Source of the DNA: CAG-170 sp022779365
Lineage (GTDB): Bacteria; Bacillota; Clostridia; Oscillospirales; Oscillospiraceae
Assembly: GCA_022779365.1 (NCBI GenBank)
Contig: JALFSI010000032.1
Location: 17,187 to 81,186, forward strand
Length of the DNA stretch: 64,000 nt
Direction: 5' to 3'
The position numbers were made by a program, and so were the translations under genes. The notes below the pieces were generated by a model, which worked only from the letters and a program-made list of their open reading frames with translations, searched no databases and was not told the DNA's origin. The stretch's first letter is position 1; each line of letters starts with the position of its first letter. This document shows, in pieces, positions 17,013 to 25,572 of the stretch.

Positions 17013-17757
17013 ACACGTCACCATAAAGTTTGGCGGTCTTACGGCGGTCAATGACGTCAGCGTGGAATTGGAGGAAGGAAAGATATACGGTCTGATCGGT
17101 CCGAACGGCGCAGGTAAGACCACATTCTTTAACTGTATCAGCGGCGTTTATACGCCGAATACCGGCACAGTCGTTTTTGACGGAAAGCATCTGGAGGGCA
17201 AGAAGCCGCACGAGGTCAACGAGGCGGGCATCGCCCGTACCTATCAGGTCATCAACCTGTTTCGCAGTATGTCTGTGATCGATAATGTGCGCGTCGGTAT
17301 GCACACCCAGCTCAAGAGCGGATTTTTTAGTTCCATGCTGCATCTGCCGAAGGAACGCGCCGAAGAGCGCGCGGCGCTCCGCGAAGCATATGAATGGCTG
17401 GAATTTGTCGGACTGAAGGAAAAGGCAGACTGGGCGGCAGGTAATCTGTCTTATGGTGAGCAGCGGCTGCTGGAAATCGTGCGCGGTCTTGCCAGCCGCC
17501 CCCGGCTGATCCTGCTGGATGAACCTGCCGCCGGTATGAACTCTACGGAAAAGGTGGAGCTGGATGCGCTGCTGAAGGAGATCCTGACGCGTGGTGTCGG
17601 CATTTTGATGGTGGAGCACGATATGAAGCTGATGATGGGGATCTGCGATTATATTTTTGTGCTCAATCAGGGGCGGCTGCTCTCACAGGGCACGCCGGAG
17701 CAGATCCAGCATGACCCTGATGTGATCAGCGCGTATCTGGGAGGTGACGAGACATGA
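16999..17757 (+). CDS. livG: LivG-type ABC ATPase
   Basis: A 252-residue ATPase with Walker A GPNGAGKTT (about 34-42), signature NLSYGEQRLLEI, Walker B LILLDEPAAGM and the H-loop EHDMKLMMGI. The longer N-terminal half with a 30-residue insertion (HTQLKSGFFSSML) and the C-terminal extension are typical of LivG. The start overlaps livM; the RBS GGGAGG lies 7 nt upstream. Confidence 0.92.
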   Translation: MLKAEHVTIKFGGLTAVNDVSVELEEGKIYGLIGPNGAGKTTFFNCISGVYTPNTGTVVFDGKHLEGKKPHEVNEAGIARTYQVINLFRSMSVIDNVRVGMHTQLKSGFFSSMLHLPKERAEERAALREAYEWLEFVGLKEKADWAAGNLSYGEQRLLEIVRGLASRPRLILLDEPAAGMNSTEKVELDALLKEILTRGVGILMVEHDMKLMMGICDYIFVLNQGRLLSQGTPEQIQHDPDVISAYLGGDET

Positions 17758-18476
17758 AACCGTTGCTTGAGGTGCACGATCTGCACTATTATTACGGCAA
17801 TATCCATTCGGTCAAGGGCGTTAGCCTTTATGTGAACGAGGGTGAGATTGTTACGCTGATCGGCGCAAACGGCGCGGGAAAGACCACAACGCTGCAAACG
17901 ATCTCAGGTCTTACAAACCCGGCGGGCGTCCATGGCGAGATTTTGTTTGACGGGCAGCCGATCCAGAAGAAAAAGGGCAATAAGATCGTTGCTCTGGGAC
18001 TGATGCAGGTGCTTGAGGGACGCCATGTATTCCCCAAGCTGACGGTGGAAGAAAACCTCTTTATGGGCGCATATCTGCGCAGAGACACCAAAAACATCAA
18101 AGAGGACCTGAAAAATGTTTACCAGCAGTTTCCTCGGCTGGAGGAGCGGTGCAGACAGCTTGCCGGCACACTTTCCGGCGGCGAGCAGCAGATGCTCGCT
18201 ATCGGACGTGCACTTATCAACCGCCCGCGTATGATCCTCTTGGACGAGCCGTCACTGGGGCTGGCACCGCTGATTGTTAAGGAGATCTTTGAGTCAATCC
18301 GTGACATCAGTCGCCAGGGCACAACGATCCTGTTTGTGGAGCAGAACTCCAAGATCGCGCTGGCAACGGCACAGCGCGGCTATGTGCTGCAAACGGGTGA
18401 GATCATTCTGCACGACACCTGCGAAAACCTGCTTGGAAACGAGGACGTTCAAAAAGCGTATCTTGGCGTGAGCTGA
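17754..18476 (+). CDS. livF: LivF-type ABC ATPase
   Basis: A 240-residue ATPase with Walker A GANGAGKTTT (39-48), signature TLSGGEQQMLAIGRAL, Walker B MILLDEPSLGLAP and FVEQNSK, the LivF-specific H-loop replacement. It overlaps livG by 4 nt (ATGA) and is the last gene of the cluster, followed by a terminator. Confidence 0.93.
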   Translation: MKPLLEVHDLHYYYGNIHSVKGVSLYVNEGEIVTLIGANGAGKTTTLQTISGLTNPAGVHGEILFDGQPIQKKKGNKIVALGLMQVLEGRHVFPKLTVEENLFMGAYLRRDTKNIKEDLKNVYQQFPRLEERCRQLAGTLSGGEQQMLAIGRALINRPRMILLDEPSLGLAPLIVKEIFESIRDISRQGTTILFVEQNSKIALATAQRGYVLQTGEIILHDTCENLLGNEDVQKAYLGVS

Positions 18477-18498
18477 CAGTGGATAAACCCAATATAAT

Positions 18499-18530
18499 CC
18501 CCCGGCGGGCGATGCCCTGCCGGGGGTGTT
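18499..18530. terminator. Terminator between livF and the P-type ATPase gene
   Basis: Stem CCCCCGGCGGG ... CCCTGCCGGGGG with loop CGATG, then a T-rich tail. It lies between convergent genes. Confidence 0.75.
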
Positions 18531-18537
18531 TGCATTT

Positions 18538-20427
18538 TCAGACCCTCGGGGCGTGGTAGCGGAGGGCGCGGATGGCGTTCAGAACTGCCAGGACCATGAC
18601 GCCGACGTCGGCGAAGATCGCCGCCCACATATTGGTGATACCGGCGGCGGTGAGCGCGAGGCAGGCGAACTTTATAGTGAGCGAGAACACGATATTCTGC
18701 CGGACGATGCCGATGCACTTGCGCGAGATGCCGATGGCTTTGGAAATTTGCAGCGGATCGTCGTCCATGAGCACCACGTCCGCCGCTTCGATGGCGGCGT
18801 CGCTGCCCATCGCGCCCATGGCGATGCCGATGTCGGCTCTTGTGAGCACGGGCGCGTCGTTGATGCCGTCGCCGACGAACGCGAGCTTATCATTTTTGCC
18901 GCGCTGTGCCAGCAGCTTTTCGACCTCTTCGACCTTGCCTGCCGGGAGCAGCTCGCTGCGCACCTCGTCAACGCCCAGCTCGGACGCGACCTCGTCGGCA
19001 ACGCGCTTGGCGTCGCCCGTGAGCATGACGGTCCTCTGCACACCGCATTTTTTAAGCCGCGCGATGGCTTCCTTGGAATGGGGCTTCACGACGTCCGAGA
19101 TGACGATGTGCCCGGCGTACTGCCCGTCGATCGCCATGTGGATGATCGTGCCGACGCTGTGGCAGTCGCAGTACTCGACGCCCAGCTTTTTCATGAGCTT
19201 GGCGTTGCCCGCGGCGACGGCGTGCCCGTCAACTTTCGCGGTGATGCCGTGACCGCTCAGCTCTTCAATATCCGTCACGCGTTCGCGGTCGATCTCTTTG
19301 CCATACGCCCTTTGCAGGCTCTTGCTGATGGGATGCGAGGAAGCACACTCGGCAAGCGCAGCGTACTCCAGAAGCTGCTGCTCGTCATACGGGCTATGGT
19401 GCACCGCCGTGACCTCAAACACACCCTGCGTGAGCGTGCCGGTCTTGTCAAAGACGACGATCTTCGCGTCTGCCAGCGCTTCGAGATAGTTAGAACCTTT
19501 GATGAGGATCCCCTCGCGGCTCGCGCCGCCGATGCCGGCGAAGAAGCTCAGCGGGATGCTGATAACGAGCGCGCACGGGCAGCTTACAACTAAGAACGTC
19601 AGCGCGCGGTAGATCCAGTCCACCCAGTCGGCGTCCACGCCCGCGAGCATCCGTCCGAGCGGAACGAGGATCGCCAGCGCCAGCGCCGCGAAGCAGACGG
19701 CGGGGGTGTAGATTTTTGCGAAGCGGGAGATGAACGTCTCGGAGCGCGACTTGCGGGAGCTGGCGTTTTCCACGAGGTCGAGAATTTTCGACACCGTGGA
19801 CTCGCCGAAGGCTTTTGTCGTGCGGATCTTCAGCACGCCCGACAGGTCAATGCAGCCGCTGACGATCTCGTCGCCCGCCTTCACGTCGCGCGGCAGGCTC
19901 TCGCCGGTGAGCGCGCTGGTGTTGAGGCTTGCCGCGCCCTCGACGATCACGCCGTCCAGCGGGACTTTTTCGCCCGGCTGGACGACGATGATGCTGCCGA
20001 CTTCGACCTCGTCGGGGCTGACCTGCGTGAGCTGACCGTCCTGTTCCATGTTGGCGTAGTCCGGGCGGATGTCCATGAGCGCGGAGATGTTCCGGCGGCT
20101 CTTGCCGACGGCGTAGCTCTGGAACAGCTCGCCGATCTGGTAGAACAGCATAACGGCGATGCCCTCGACGTAGTCGCCGCTCTTTGTCCAGGTGGCGACG
20201 GCGAACGCGCCGAGCGTCGCCAGCGCCATGAGGAAGTTTTCATCGAACGGGCGGCCGCTCGCAATGCCGTGCGCCGCCTTTTTCAGAATGTCATAGCCGA
20301 TGACGGCGTATGCCGCCAGATACGCGAGGAGCTGGGGGATGCCGGTGATGGGGATGAAATGCAGGGCGATGAGCATCACCGCCGTGATGAGGATGCGCAC
20401 GAGCATCTTTTTCTGTTTCTTTGTCAT
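18538..20427 (-). CDS. Heavy-metal P1B-type ATPase (Zn/Cd/Co exporter, CadA/ZntA-like)
   Basis: A 629-residue P-type ATPase. The transmembrane metal site is SCPCALVISIPLSFFAGIGG, where CPCALVISIPLSFF is typical of the Zn/Cd/Pb group and differs from CopA. It has the phosphorylation motif DKTGTLTQG and hinge GDGINDAPVLTRADIGIAM. The N-terminal metal-binding domain of most CadA proteins is missing: the protein starts directly with the first membrane helices. A separate HMA protein gene upstream in the same operon probably supplies that domain in trans. Export of Zn or Cd is inferred. RBS AGGAG lies 9 nt before ATG. Confidence 0.9.
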   Translation of the reverse strand: MTKKQKKMLVRILITAVMLIALHFIPITGIPQLLAYLAAYAVIGYDILKKAAHGIASGRPFDENFLMALATLGAFAVATWTKSGDYVEGIAVMLFYQIGELFQSYAVGKSRRNISALMDIRPDYANMEQDGQLTQVSPDEVEVGSIIVVQPGEKVPLDGVIVEGAASLNTSALTGESLPRDVKAGDEIVSGCIDLSGVLKIRTTKAFGESTVSKILDLVENASSRKSRSETFISRFAKIYTPAVCFAALALAILVPLGRMLAGVDADWVDWIYRALTFLVVSCPCALVISIPLSFFAGIGGASREGILIKGSNYLEALADAKIVVFDKTGTLTQGVFEVTAVHHSPYDEQQLLEYAALAECASSHPISKSLQRAYGKEIDRERVTDIEELSGHGITAKVDGHAVAAGNAKLMKKLGVEYCDCHSVGTIIHMAIDGQYAGHIVISDVVKPHSKEAIARLKKCGVQRTVMLTGDAKRVADEVASELGVDEVRSELLPAGKVEEVEKLLAQRGKNDKLAFVGDGINDAPVLTRADIGIAMGAMGSDAAIEAADVVLMDDDPLQISKAIGISRKCIGIVRQNIVFSLTIKFACLALTAAGITNMWAAIFADVGVMVLAVLNAIRALRYHAPRV

Positions 20428-20533
20428 AAGAATGACTCCTTCATCAACTCTTTACAAGCAAAAGCAAGGAAAAAATAAGGCAGTTCCGCAGGAGAATGGT
20501 GTACCAGGATCATGCGGTGCTGCCGACAAAATA

Positions 20534-20752
20534 TTAAAGCTCGATCTCACAATCCGGCTCTACCTTTTTGCAGGCTTTCAGAACTGCCTTCATCGTCTTT
20601 TTCTCGTCCGCGCCCTCGGCGAACTCGACGATCATCTTCTGCGTCATGAAGTTCACGGTCGCTGCCGCGACGCCCTCGGTCTTTTTCGCAGCCTCTTCCA
20701 TCAGGTTCGCGCAGTTGGCGCAGTCCACTTCGATCGCATAGGTCTTTTTCAT
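20534..20752 (-). CDS. Stand-alone heavy-metal-associated (HMA) domain protein
   Basis: A 72-residue ferredoxin-like HMA fold protein. The metal motif is VDCANCANLMEEAA (Cys11 and Cys14), followed by the beta-alpha-beta pattern GVAAATVNFMTQKMIVEF. Its acidic C-terminus ends CKKVEPDCEIEL with two further Cys. It is the first gene of the operon with the P-type ATPase, which itself lacks this domain, so it is likely a metallochaperone or detached N-terminal domain of that pump. RBS GGAGG at 9 nt. Confidence 0.9.
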   Translation of the reverse strand: MKKTYAIEVDCANCANLMEEAAKKTEGVAAATVNFMTQKMIVEFAEGADEKKTMKAVLKACKKVEPDCEIEL

Positions 20753-20790
20753 AGCTGATACCTCCGGTATTATTTGCGCTGCGTTCCAAA

Positions 20791-20808
20791 ATTAAACGCT
20801 TGCTTAAT
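20791..20808 (-). promoter_or_regulatory. Candidate ArsR-family operator
   Basis: The imperfect palindrome ATTAAACGCTTGCTTAAT has ATTAA/TTAAT outer arms. It begins about 13 bp after the -10 box of the minus-strand promoter, covering roughly +6 to +23 of the HMA/ATPase transcript, where a repressor would block polymerase. Confidence 0.5.
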
Positions 20809-20820
20809 CGTTCTGACCGT

Positions 20821-20849
20821 AGTATACTGGCGGCAGATGCAGAAATCAA
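20821..20849 (-). promoter_or_regulatory. Promoter of the HMA protein / P-type ATPase operon
   Basis: On the minus strand TTGATT and TATACT are exactly 17 bp apart. The putative metal-responsive operator follows directly. Confidence 0.65.
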
Positions 20850-20914
20850 GCGATTTTGGCGCTTGTGTCCGAATGGGCGAACGATATTTCCAAAACGGAG
20901 AAGGAGGGAGCAAT

Positions 20915-21652
20915 ATGGAGGAATTTGTCCTGCCGCATCATCACGGTGAGCGGCGCGACGACGCGGCGCTGCATGAGCAGCTTCTGGCAAGCGGCGATTT
21001 TTCCGCGGCGTCGGATGTGTTCCGGCAGCTCGCCGACCCCACGCGCGTGCGTATTTTCTGGCTGCTGAGCCACCGGGAGGAGTGCGTCATCAACATCGCG
21101 GCGATGCTGGAAATGTCCAGCCCGGCGGTGTTCCACCATCTGCGGTCGCTGACCGACAGCGGGCTGCTCGTCAGCCGCCGCGACGGGCGCGAGGTCTACT
21201 ACAAGGCGGCGGACAGCGAGCTGGGGCGGCTGCTGCATGAGCTGGTGGAGCAGGTGATGCAGATCGCCTGCCCGGAAAAAACGGTGGATTTTGCCGCTTC
21301 GCAGGAGGAGCTGATCCGCAATGTACATCATTATTTAGTCGAGCACCTGTCCGAGCGCGTGACCATCGACGCGCTCTCGCGGCAGTTTCTCATGAACCCG
21401 ACCACGCTCAAGCAGGTCTTTAAGCGCACCTACGGCGAGACCATCGCCGCACATATAAAGCGCCACCGGCTGGAGGCGGCGGCGGGGCTGCTGCTGCAAA
21501 CGCAGGACGACATCGCGTCCATCGCGCAGGCGGTGGGCTATGAGAGCCAGAGCCGTTTTTCCAGCGCCTTCCGCGAGCAGTACGGCGCGCTACCCACGGA
21601 ATACCGCCGCCGGAAGGGACAGATATGCTGTCCGCATGACGTGGAAGGATAA
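20915..21652 (+). CDS. ArsR-AraC fusion metalloregulator
   Basis: A 245-residue protein combining an N-terminal ArsR/SmtB winged helix (about residues 28-105: FRQLADPTRVRIFWLLS, then MSSPAVFHHLRSLTDSGLLVSRRDGREVYY) with a C-terminal AraC-type double HTH (about 135-235: VTIDALSRQFLMNPTTLKQVFKRTYGE ... IASIAQAVGYESQSRFSSAFREQYG). Possible metal ligands are the N-terminal PHHHGE, Cys in EECVINIAAML (the position of the CadC/ArsR alpha-3 Cys) and a C-terminal ICCPHD. It is divergent from the HMA/P-ATPase operon and is probably its metal-sensing regulator. The start was chosen by the AAGGAGG RBS. ArsR repressors and AraC activators are normally separate proteins. Confidence 0.88.
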   Translation: MEEFVLPHHHGERRDDAALHEQLLASGDFSAASDVFRQLADPTRVRIFWLLSHREECVINIAAMLEMSSPAVFHHLRSLTDSGLLVSRRDGREVYYKAADSELGRLLHELVEQVMQIACPEKTVDFAASQEELIRNVHHYLVEHLSERVTIDALSRQFLMNPTTLKQVFKRTYGETIAAHIKRHRLEAAAGLLLQTQDDIASIAQAVGYESQSRFSSAFREQYGALPTEYRRRKGQICCPHDVEG

Positions 21653-22060
21653 CAAACCCGTCACCGCAAACAAATCGATTCGTTTTGGCAGATTTGACGG
21701 CGCGGATTGCAAACTCTGCACGCGCGGCACTTACAATTTTTCTCACGCGGGACGAAAAAACGCTGAAACGGTGCTGAAAGCCGCTGAAAATGAACAATTT
21801 GGGACGGAATATTAACTAAAATTTTAGCTCCAAACTTGTCCAGAATGCACAAAAAAGAAAAAAGCGCAAGATTGTCGTGTAAAGACTACAAATTTTGTAT
21901 GGAATTTGAACGCGGAGTATGGCAAGATAGCATCAGGTCGTGACGCGCGAAGCGCAGGATCGTACGTCTTGCAGCGTGTTTGCGGCAGATCACGAGCAGT
22001 GTAGTTCATACCAATACGGAGTTCGGAGATACATTAAATTTCAGGAAAGAAGGTCATGTG
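21653..22060 (+). other. Gene-free leader of the sugar operon
   Basis: I see no credible gene. The stretch is AT-richer than its surroundings, contains the palindrome CTAAAATTTTAG (21816-21827), and weak promoter-like pairs such as TTGAAC-16-TAGCAT near 21907. The control site of the sugar operon is presumably here. Confidence 0.35.
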
Positions 22061-23197
22061 ATGAAGAAACTGAATTATGGCATGGTTGGCGGCGGTCCCG
22101 GTTCGTTTATCGGCGACGCGCACAGAAAAGCGATCAACATTGACGCGATGGCGACGCTCGTTGCCGGCTGCTTCTCCCGCACCCCCGAAAAGTGCCGCGA
22201 GACCGGCGCGCAGCTCGGCGTTGCGCCCGATCGCTGCTACACCACCTTTGACGAGATGGCAAAGGCTGAGGCTGCCCGCGCAGACGGCATCGATTTTGTC
22301 GTGATCGTCACGCCGAACGTCAGCCACTATCCCGCCTGCAAGGCGTTCCTGGAAGCCGGCATCAACGTTTCCTGCGACAAGCCCCTGTGCCTGACTGTTG
22401 AACAGGCGGACGAGCTGGAAAAGCTGGCGGACGAGAAGGGCCTGCTGTTCCTGGTCACCTATACCTATATGGGTCATGTGACCGCCAAGCACATTAAAGA
22501 GTACATCAAGGCCGGCAAGCTCGGCAAGATCCGCACGGTCATGGCGGAGTATCCGCAGGGCTGGCTCGCATACGAAGGCGAGTGGGGCGGCAAGCAGGGC
22601 GAATGGCGCTGTGACCCGAAGCAGTCCGGCGGCGTGAACTGCCTGGGCGACCTCGGCACGCACGTTGAAAACGCAGTCGCGCATATGACGGGTCTGAAGA
22701 TCAAGCGCGTGCTCGCGAAGATGGACGTTGTTGTTCCGGGCCGTGTGCTGGACGATAACGACGTGGTCCTCGTCGAGTTCGAGGGCGGCGCGACCGGCTG
22801 CTTCTGGACCAGCCAGTTCGCCATCGGTCACGACAACGACCTGCGCGTGCGCATCTACGGCGAAAACGGCTCGATCCTGTGGAAGCAGGAGGAGTGTGAG
22901 AAGGTCACCATGATCGCGCGCGACGGCACGATCGTTGAGCGTCACCGCGGCGGCGGCGGCATCGAGCCCGAGGCAGCGAAGTACGGTCGTCTCCCGTCGG
23001 GTCACACCGAGGGCTGGCTGGAATCCATGGGTAACCTCTACCGCTCCTTCATCTCCTGCATCGAAGCAAAGCAGGACGGCACGTTCAAGCCCGAGATGGT
23101 CGATTTCCCGACCGTGCACGAGGGCGCAGAGGGCGTGCGCTTTGTCCATGCGTGCCTGAAGTCCAACCAGGAAGGCAACGTCTGGGTCGATATGTAA
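22061..23197 (+). CDS. Gfo/Idh/MocA-family sugar or polyol dehydrogenase
   Basis: A 378-residue NAD(P)-dependent oxidoreductase. The N-terminal Rossmann fold begins LNYGMVGGGPGSFIGDAHRKA and contains DFVVIVTPNVSHYPACKAFLEAG and the conserved CDKPLCLTVEQADEL (EKP motif as DKP). The C-terminal domain contains GGVNCLGDLGTHVENAVAHM with the catalytic-type His. Such enzymes oxidise inositols and sugars at a ring hydroxyl. It leads an operon with a TIM-barrel isomerase and a sugar importer. The start is the ATG behind GAAAGAAGG; the frame extends upstream without an RBS. Confidence 0.88.
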   Translation: MKKLNYGMVGGGPGSFIGDAHRKAINIDAMATLVAGCFSRTPEKCRETGAQLGVAPDRCYTTFDEMAKAEAARADGIDFVVIVTPNVSHYPACKAFLEAGINVSCDKPLCLTVEQADELEKLADEKGLLFLVTYTYMGHVTAKHIKEYIKAGKLGKIRTVMAEYPQGWLAYEGEWGGKQGEWRCDPKQSGGVNCLGDLGTHVENAVAHMTGLKIKRVLAKMDVVVPGRVLDDNDVVLVEFEGGATGCFWTSQFAIGHDNDLRVRIYGENGSILWKQEECEKVTMIARDGTIVERHRGGGGIEPEAAKYGRLPSGHTEGWLESMGNLYRSFISCIEAKQDGTFKPEMVDFPTVHEGAEGVRFVHACLKSNQEGNVWVDM

Positions 23198-23247
23198 TTC
23201 CGGGATCAAACGATCTCTACCGAACATTTTTAAGGAGGAACTAAATT

Positions 23248-24246
23248 ATGTCGAGACCTGTTACTCTGTTTACCATTCAGTGGGGCGACCTGTCCCTGGA
23301 AGAAGTCTGCAAGCTCGCCAAGCAGATGGGCTATGAGGGTCTGGAGCTGTCCGCCGCGCATCTGGATATGAAGCGCGCCGCGACCGATCCGAAGTACGTT
23401 GAGGAAGTCAAGGCGACCCTCAAGAAGTACGACCTCGGCTGCTGGGCTCTGAGCAACCATCTTGCCGGTCAGTGCGTCTGCGACACCCTGCCCGATGCCT
23501 ATGATTCCCGTCTGGACGGCTTTGCACCCGCGGCGCTCGCCGGCAAGCCCGAAGAGATCCAGAAGTGGGCGATCGACGAGATGAAGGTGACCGCGCACGC
23601 CGCCAAGGCGATGGGCGTGAAGGTCGTTACGTTCTTCATGGGCTCTCCGATCTGGAAGTTCTGGTACTCCTTCCCGCAGACCTCCGAGGAGCAGATCGAA
23701 GCTGCTTATCAGAAGGTCAAGGAGCTGTGGAGCCCGATCTTTGACGAGTTCGACGCCTGCGGCGTGAAGCTGGCTCTGGAGGTCCATCCCACCGAGATTG
23801 CGTTCGACTACTGGTCCACCAAGAAGCTGCTGGACGTGTTTGACCGCCGCCCGACCCTCGGCATCAACTTTGACCCGAGCCACCTGCTGTGGCAGGGCGT
23901 CGATCCCGTGGTGTTCTGCCGCGACTTCATCGACCGCATCTATCATGTCCATGCCAAGGACGTCAAGCTGAACTTTGACGGCCGCAACGGCGTGCTGGGC
24001 TCTCACATCACCTTCGGCAATATGCACCGCGGCTGGAACTTCGTGTCCCTCGGCCATGGCGACGTCGATTTCGACGGCATCTGCCGCTGCCTGAACCAGG
24101 GCGGTTACACCGGCCCGTACTCCGTGGAGTGGGAAGACTCCGGCATGGACCGCGTCTACGGCGCGACCGAGGCGTGCGAGTACATCAAGAAGTACAACTT
24201 CAGCGCGTCCGACTTCGCGTTCGACAGCGCAATTAAAAACGATTGA
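23248..24246 (+). CDS. Sugar phosphate isomerase/epimerase (xylose-isomerase-like TIM barrel)
   Basis: A 332-residue AP-endonuclease-2/IolE-IolI-like TIM barrel. Likely metal ligands are Glu in ALEVHPTEIAFD, Asp/His in NFDPSHLLWQGVDP, His in YHVHAKDVK and Glu in YSVEWEDSGMDR, all characteristic of the family. With the Gfo/Idh dehydrogenase it resembles the oxidise-then-isomerise or dehydrate logic of inositol and keto-sugar catabolism. RBS AAGGAGG at 11 nt. Substrate unknown. Confidence 0.88.
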   Translation: MSRPVTLFTIQWGDLSLEEVCKLAKQMGYEGLELSAAHLDMKRAATDPKYVEEVKATLKKYDLGCWALSNHLAGQCVCDTLPDAYDSRLDGFAPAALAGKPEEIQKWAIDEMKVTAHAAKAMGVKVVTFFMGSPIWKFWYSFPQTSEEQIEAAYQKVKELWSPIFDEFDACGVKLALEVHPTEIAFDYWSTKKLLDVFDRRPTLGINFDPSHLLWQGVDPVVFCRDFIDRIYHVHAKDVKLNFDGRNGVLGSHITFGNMHRGWNFVSLGHGDVDFDGICRCLNQGGYTGPYSVEWEDSGMDRVYGATEACEYIKKYNFSASDFAFDSAIKND

Positions 24247-24307
24247 TCCATCAAACGGTTTTAGCCGGTTCGCCGGTTAAGATAAATTATAATTGGAGGA
24301 ACAAAAA

Positions 24308-25465
24308 ATGAAAAAGATCATTGCTCTGCTTCTGGCAGTCGTGATGGTGTTTGGTCTGGTTGCTTGCGCATCTCAGGCGAATACCCCCGCGGCAGAAGAG
24401 AAGCCCGCCGACACTGCTGCTCCGGCAGAGGAGACCCCCGCGGCTGAGGAGACCCCGGCTGCTGACGAAGCTCCCGCTGAGGAAGTCAAGAAGACGATCT
24501 ATGTCCTGGCCCCCAACCCCGACCATGGCTGGACCGGCGCGATCGGCGTCTTCGCACAGGCGAAGGTCGATGAGCTGAACGCCGAAGGCAAGTACAACGC
24601 TGTTCTGCAGACGTTTGCTTCCGCTGACGATCAGATCAAGCAGATCGAGGACATCATCGCCAACGACCCCGGCGACGGCTCTATCGGCGTTGCGATGCTG
24701 CCCGCCGGCACGGATCTGGAGAATGCCATCCAGCAGCTTGCTGACGCCGGCATCCCCTACACCTGCTGCGACCGTATCATCCCGTCCGTGAAGGACACCG
24801 CTGTTTCCAACGTCAAGTACGACAACGTTGAGATCGGCGCTGCCGCTGCCAGCTATCTGGTCTCCAAGGGCATGAAGGAAGGCGACAAGGTCGTCTGCAT
24901 CGAGGGCGACGGCTCCTCCGCGGATACCGACCGTACCGACGGCTTCAACAAGTACCTGAAGGGCGAGGTCGAATACAACGGCGCGAAGATCGAGACCCCG
25001 TGGACCAGCCTGGACTCCGTGTCCTACTCCGGCGCTACCGGCTGGAACCCCGCCAACGCGCAGTCCTATTTTGAGACCTATATGTCCAACGCTGACAACG
25101 CCGACACCAAGTACATCGCTGCTTGGGACTCCGGTCTGGCTCTGGCTGTGTTTGACGCTCTGGAAGGCTCCGCCATCGACGAGGCGACCAAGGAAGCATT
25201 CCTTGCTAACGCTCCCTACATCACCGGCTGCGGCGGCCCGAAGACCATCTACACCGTCATCTCCGGCGACTACACCTCCTACCCCGTTGCCGAGAAGTTC
25301 GGCGGCGTCATGGACGTCACCTATCCGCCCGCTATGATCCAGGATACCATCCAGGCTCTGGTGGACTTCTTCGACGGCAAGGATGTCCCGCTGGACAACA
25401 CCCAGTCCGCGCAGTGCGTCACGGCTGACAACGTCGCTGACTTCATGGACAAGGGCTTCGAATAA
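24308..25465 (+). CDS. Sugar ABC transporter substrate-binding lipoprotein (RbsB type)
   Basis: A 385-residue lipoprotein: signal peptide MKKIIALLLAVVMVFGLVAC with the lipidated Cys at residue 20, then a Pro/Ala/Glu repeat linker (about 22-60, units such as AAEETPA). The mature domain is Peripla_BP_4 (IYVLAPNPDHGWTGAIGVFAQAKVDEL, ANDPGDGSIGVAMLPAGTD, DNVEIGAAAASYLVSKG). These proteins bind pentoses, hexoses, inositol or AI-2. The start is the ATG after GGAGG; it is the most heavily biased gene in codon use, consistent with high expression. Confidence 0.9.
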   Translation: MKKIIALLLAVVMVFGLVACASQANTPAAEEKPADTAAPAEETPAAEETPAADEAPAEEVKKTIYVLAPNPDHGWTGAIGVFAQAKVDELNAEGKYNAVLQTFASADDQIKQIEDIIANDPGDGSIGVAMLPAGTDLENAIQQLADAGIPYTCCDRIIPSVKDTAVSNVKYDNVEIGAAAASYLVSKGMKEGDKVVCIEGDGSSADTDRTDGFNKYLKGEVEYNGAKIETPWTSLDSVSYSGATGWNPANAQSYFETYMSNADNADTKYIAAWDSGLALAVFDALEGSAIDEATKEAFLANAPYITGCGGPKTIYTVISGDYTSYPVAEKFGGVMDVTYPPAMIQDTIQALVDFFDGKDVPLDNTQSAQCVTADNVADFMDKGFE

Positions 25466-25518
25466 GCCGAGGCTCGCCGGGCGGTAATGCCGTCGGGCAA
25501 ACAGAACAAATGAATCAG

Positions 25519-25550
25519 GTGGTGTCCCACGGCGCTCCGTGGGGCACCAC
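25519..25550 (+). promoter_or_regulatory. Strong intercistronic hairpin after the sugar-binding-protein gene
   Basis: A 14-bp stem (GTGGTGTCCCACGG with CCGTGGGGCACCAC, one G-U pair) and a 4-nt loop. No T-run follows, so it is probably an mRNA 3'-end stabiliser or partial terminator that raises binding protein over ATPase. Confidence 0.75.
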
Positions 25551-25572
25551 TGCCCATAATGGGAGAGTAGAT

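Noticed and set aside
25510..25572. Earlier in-frame ATG for the sugar ATPase
   Set aside because: It lies before a 14-bp hairpin, has no ribosome site, and adds residues (NQVVSHGAPWG) that RbsA-type proteins do not have.
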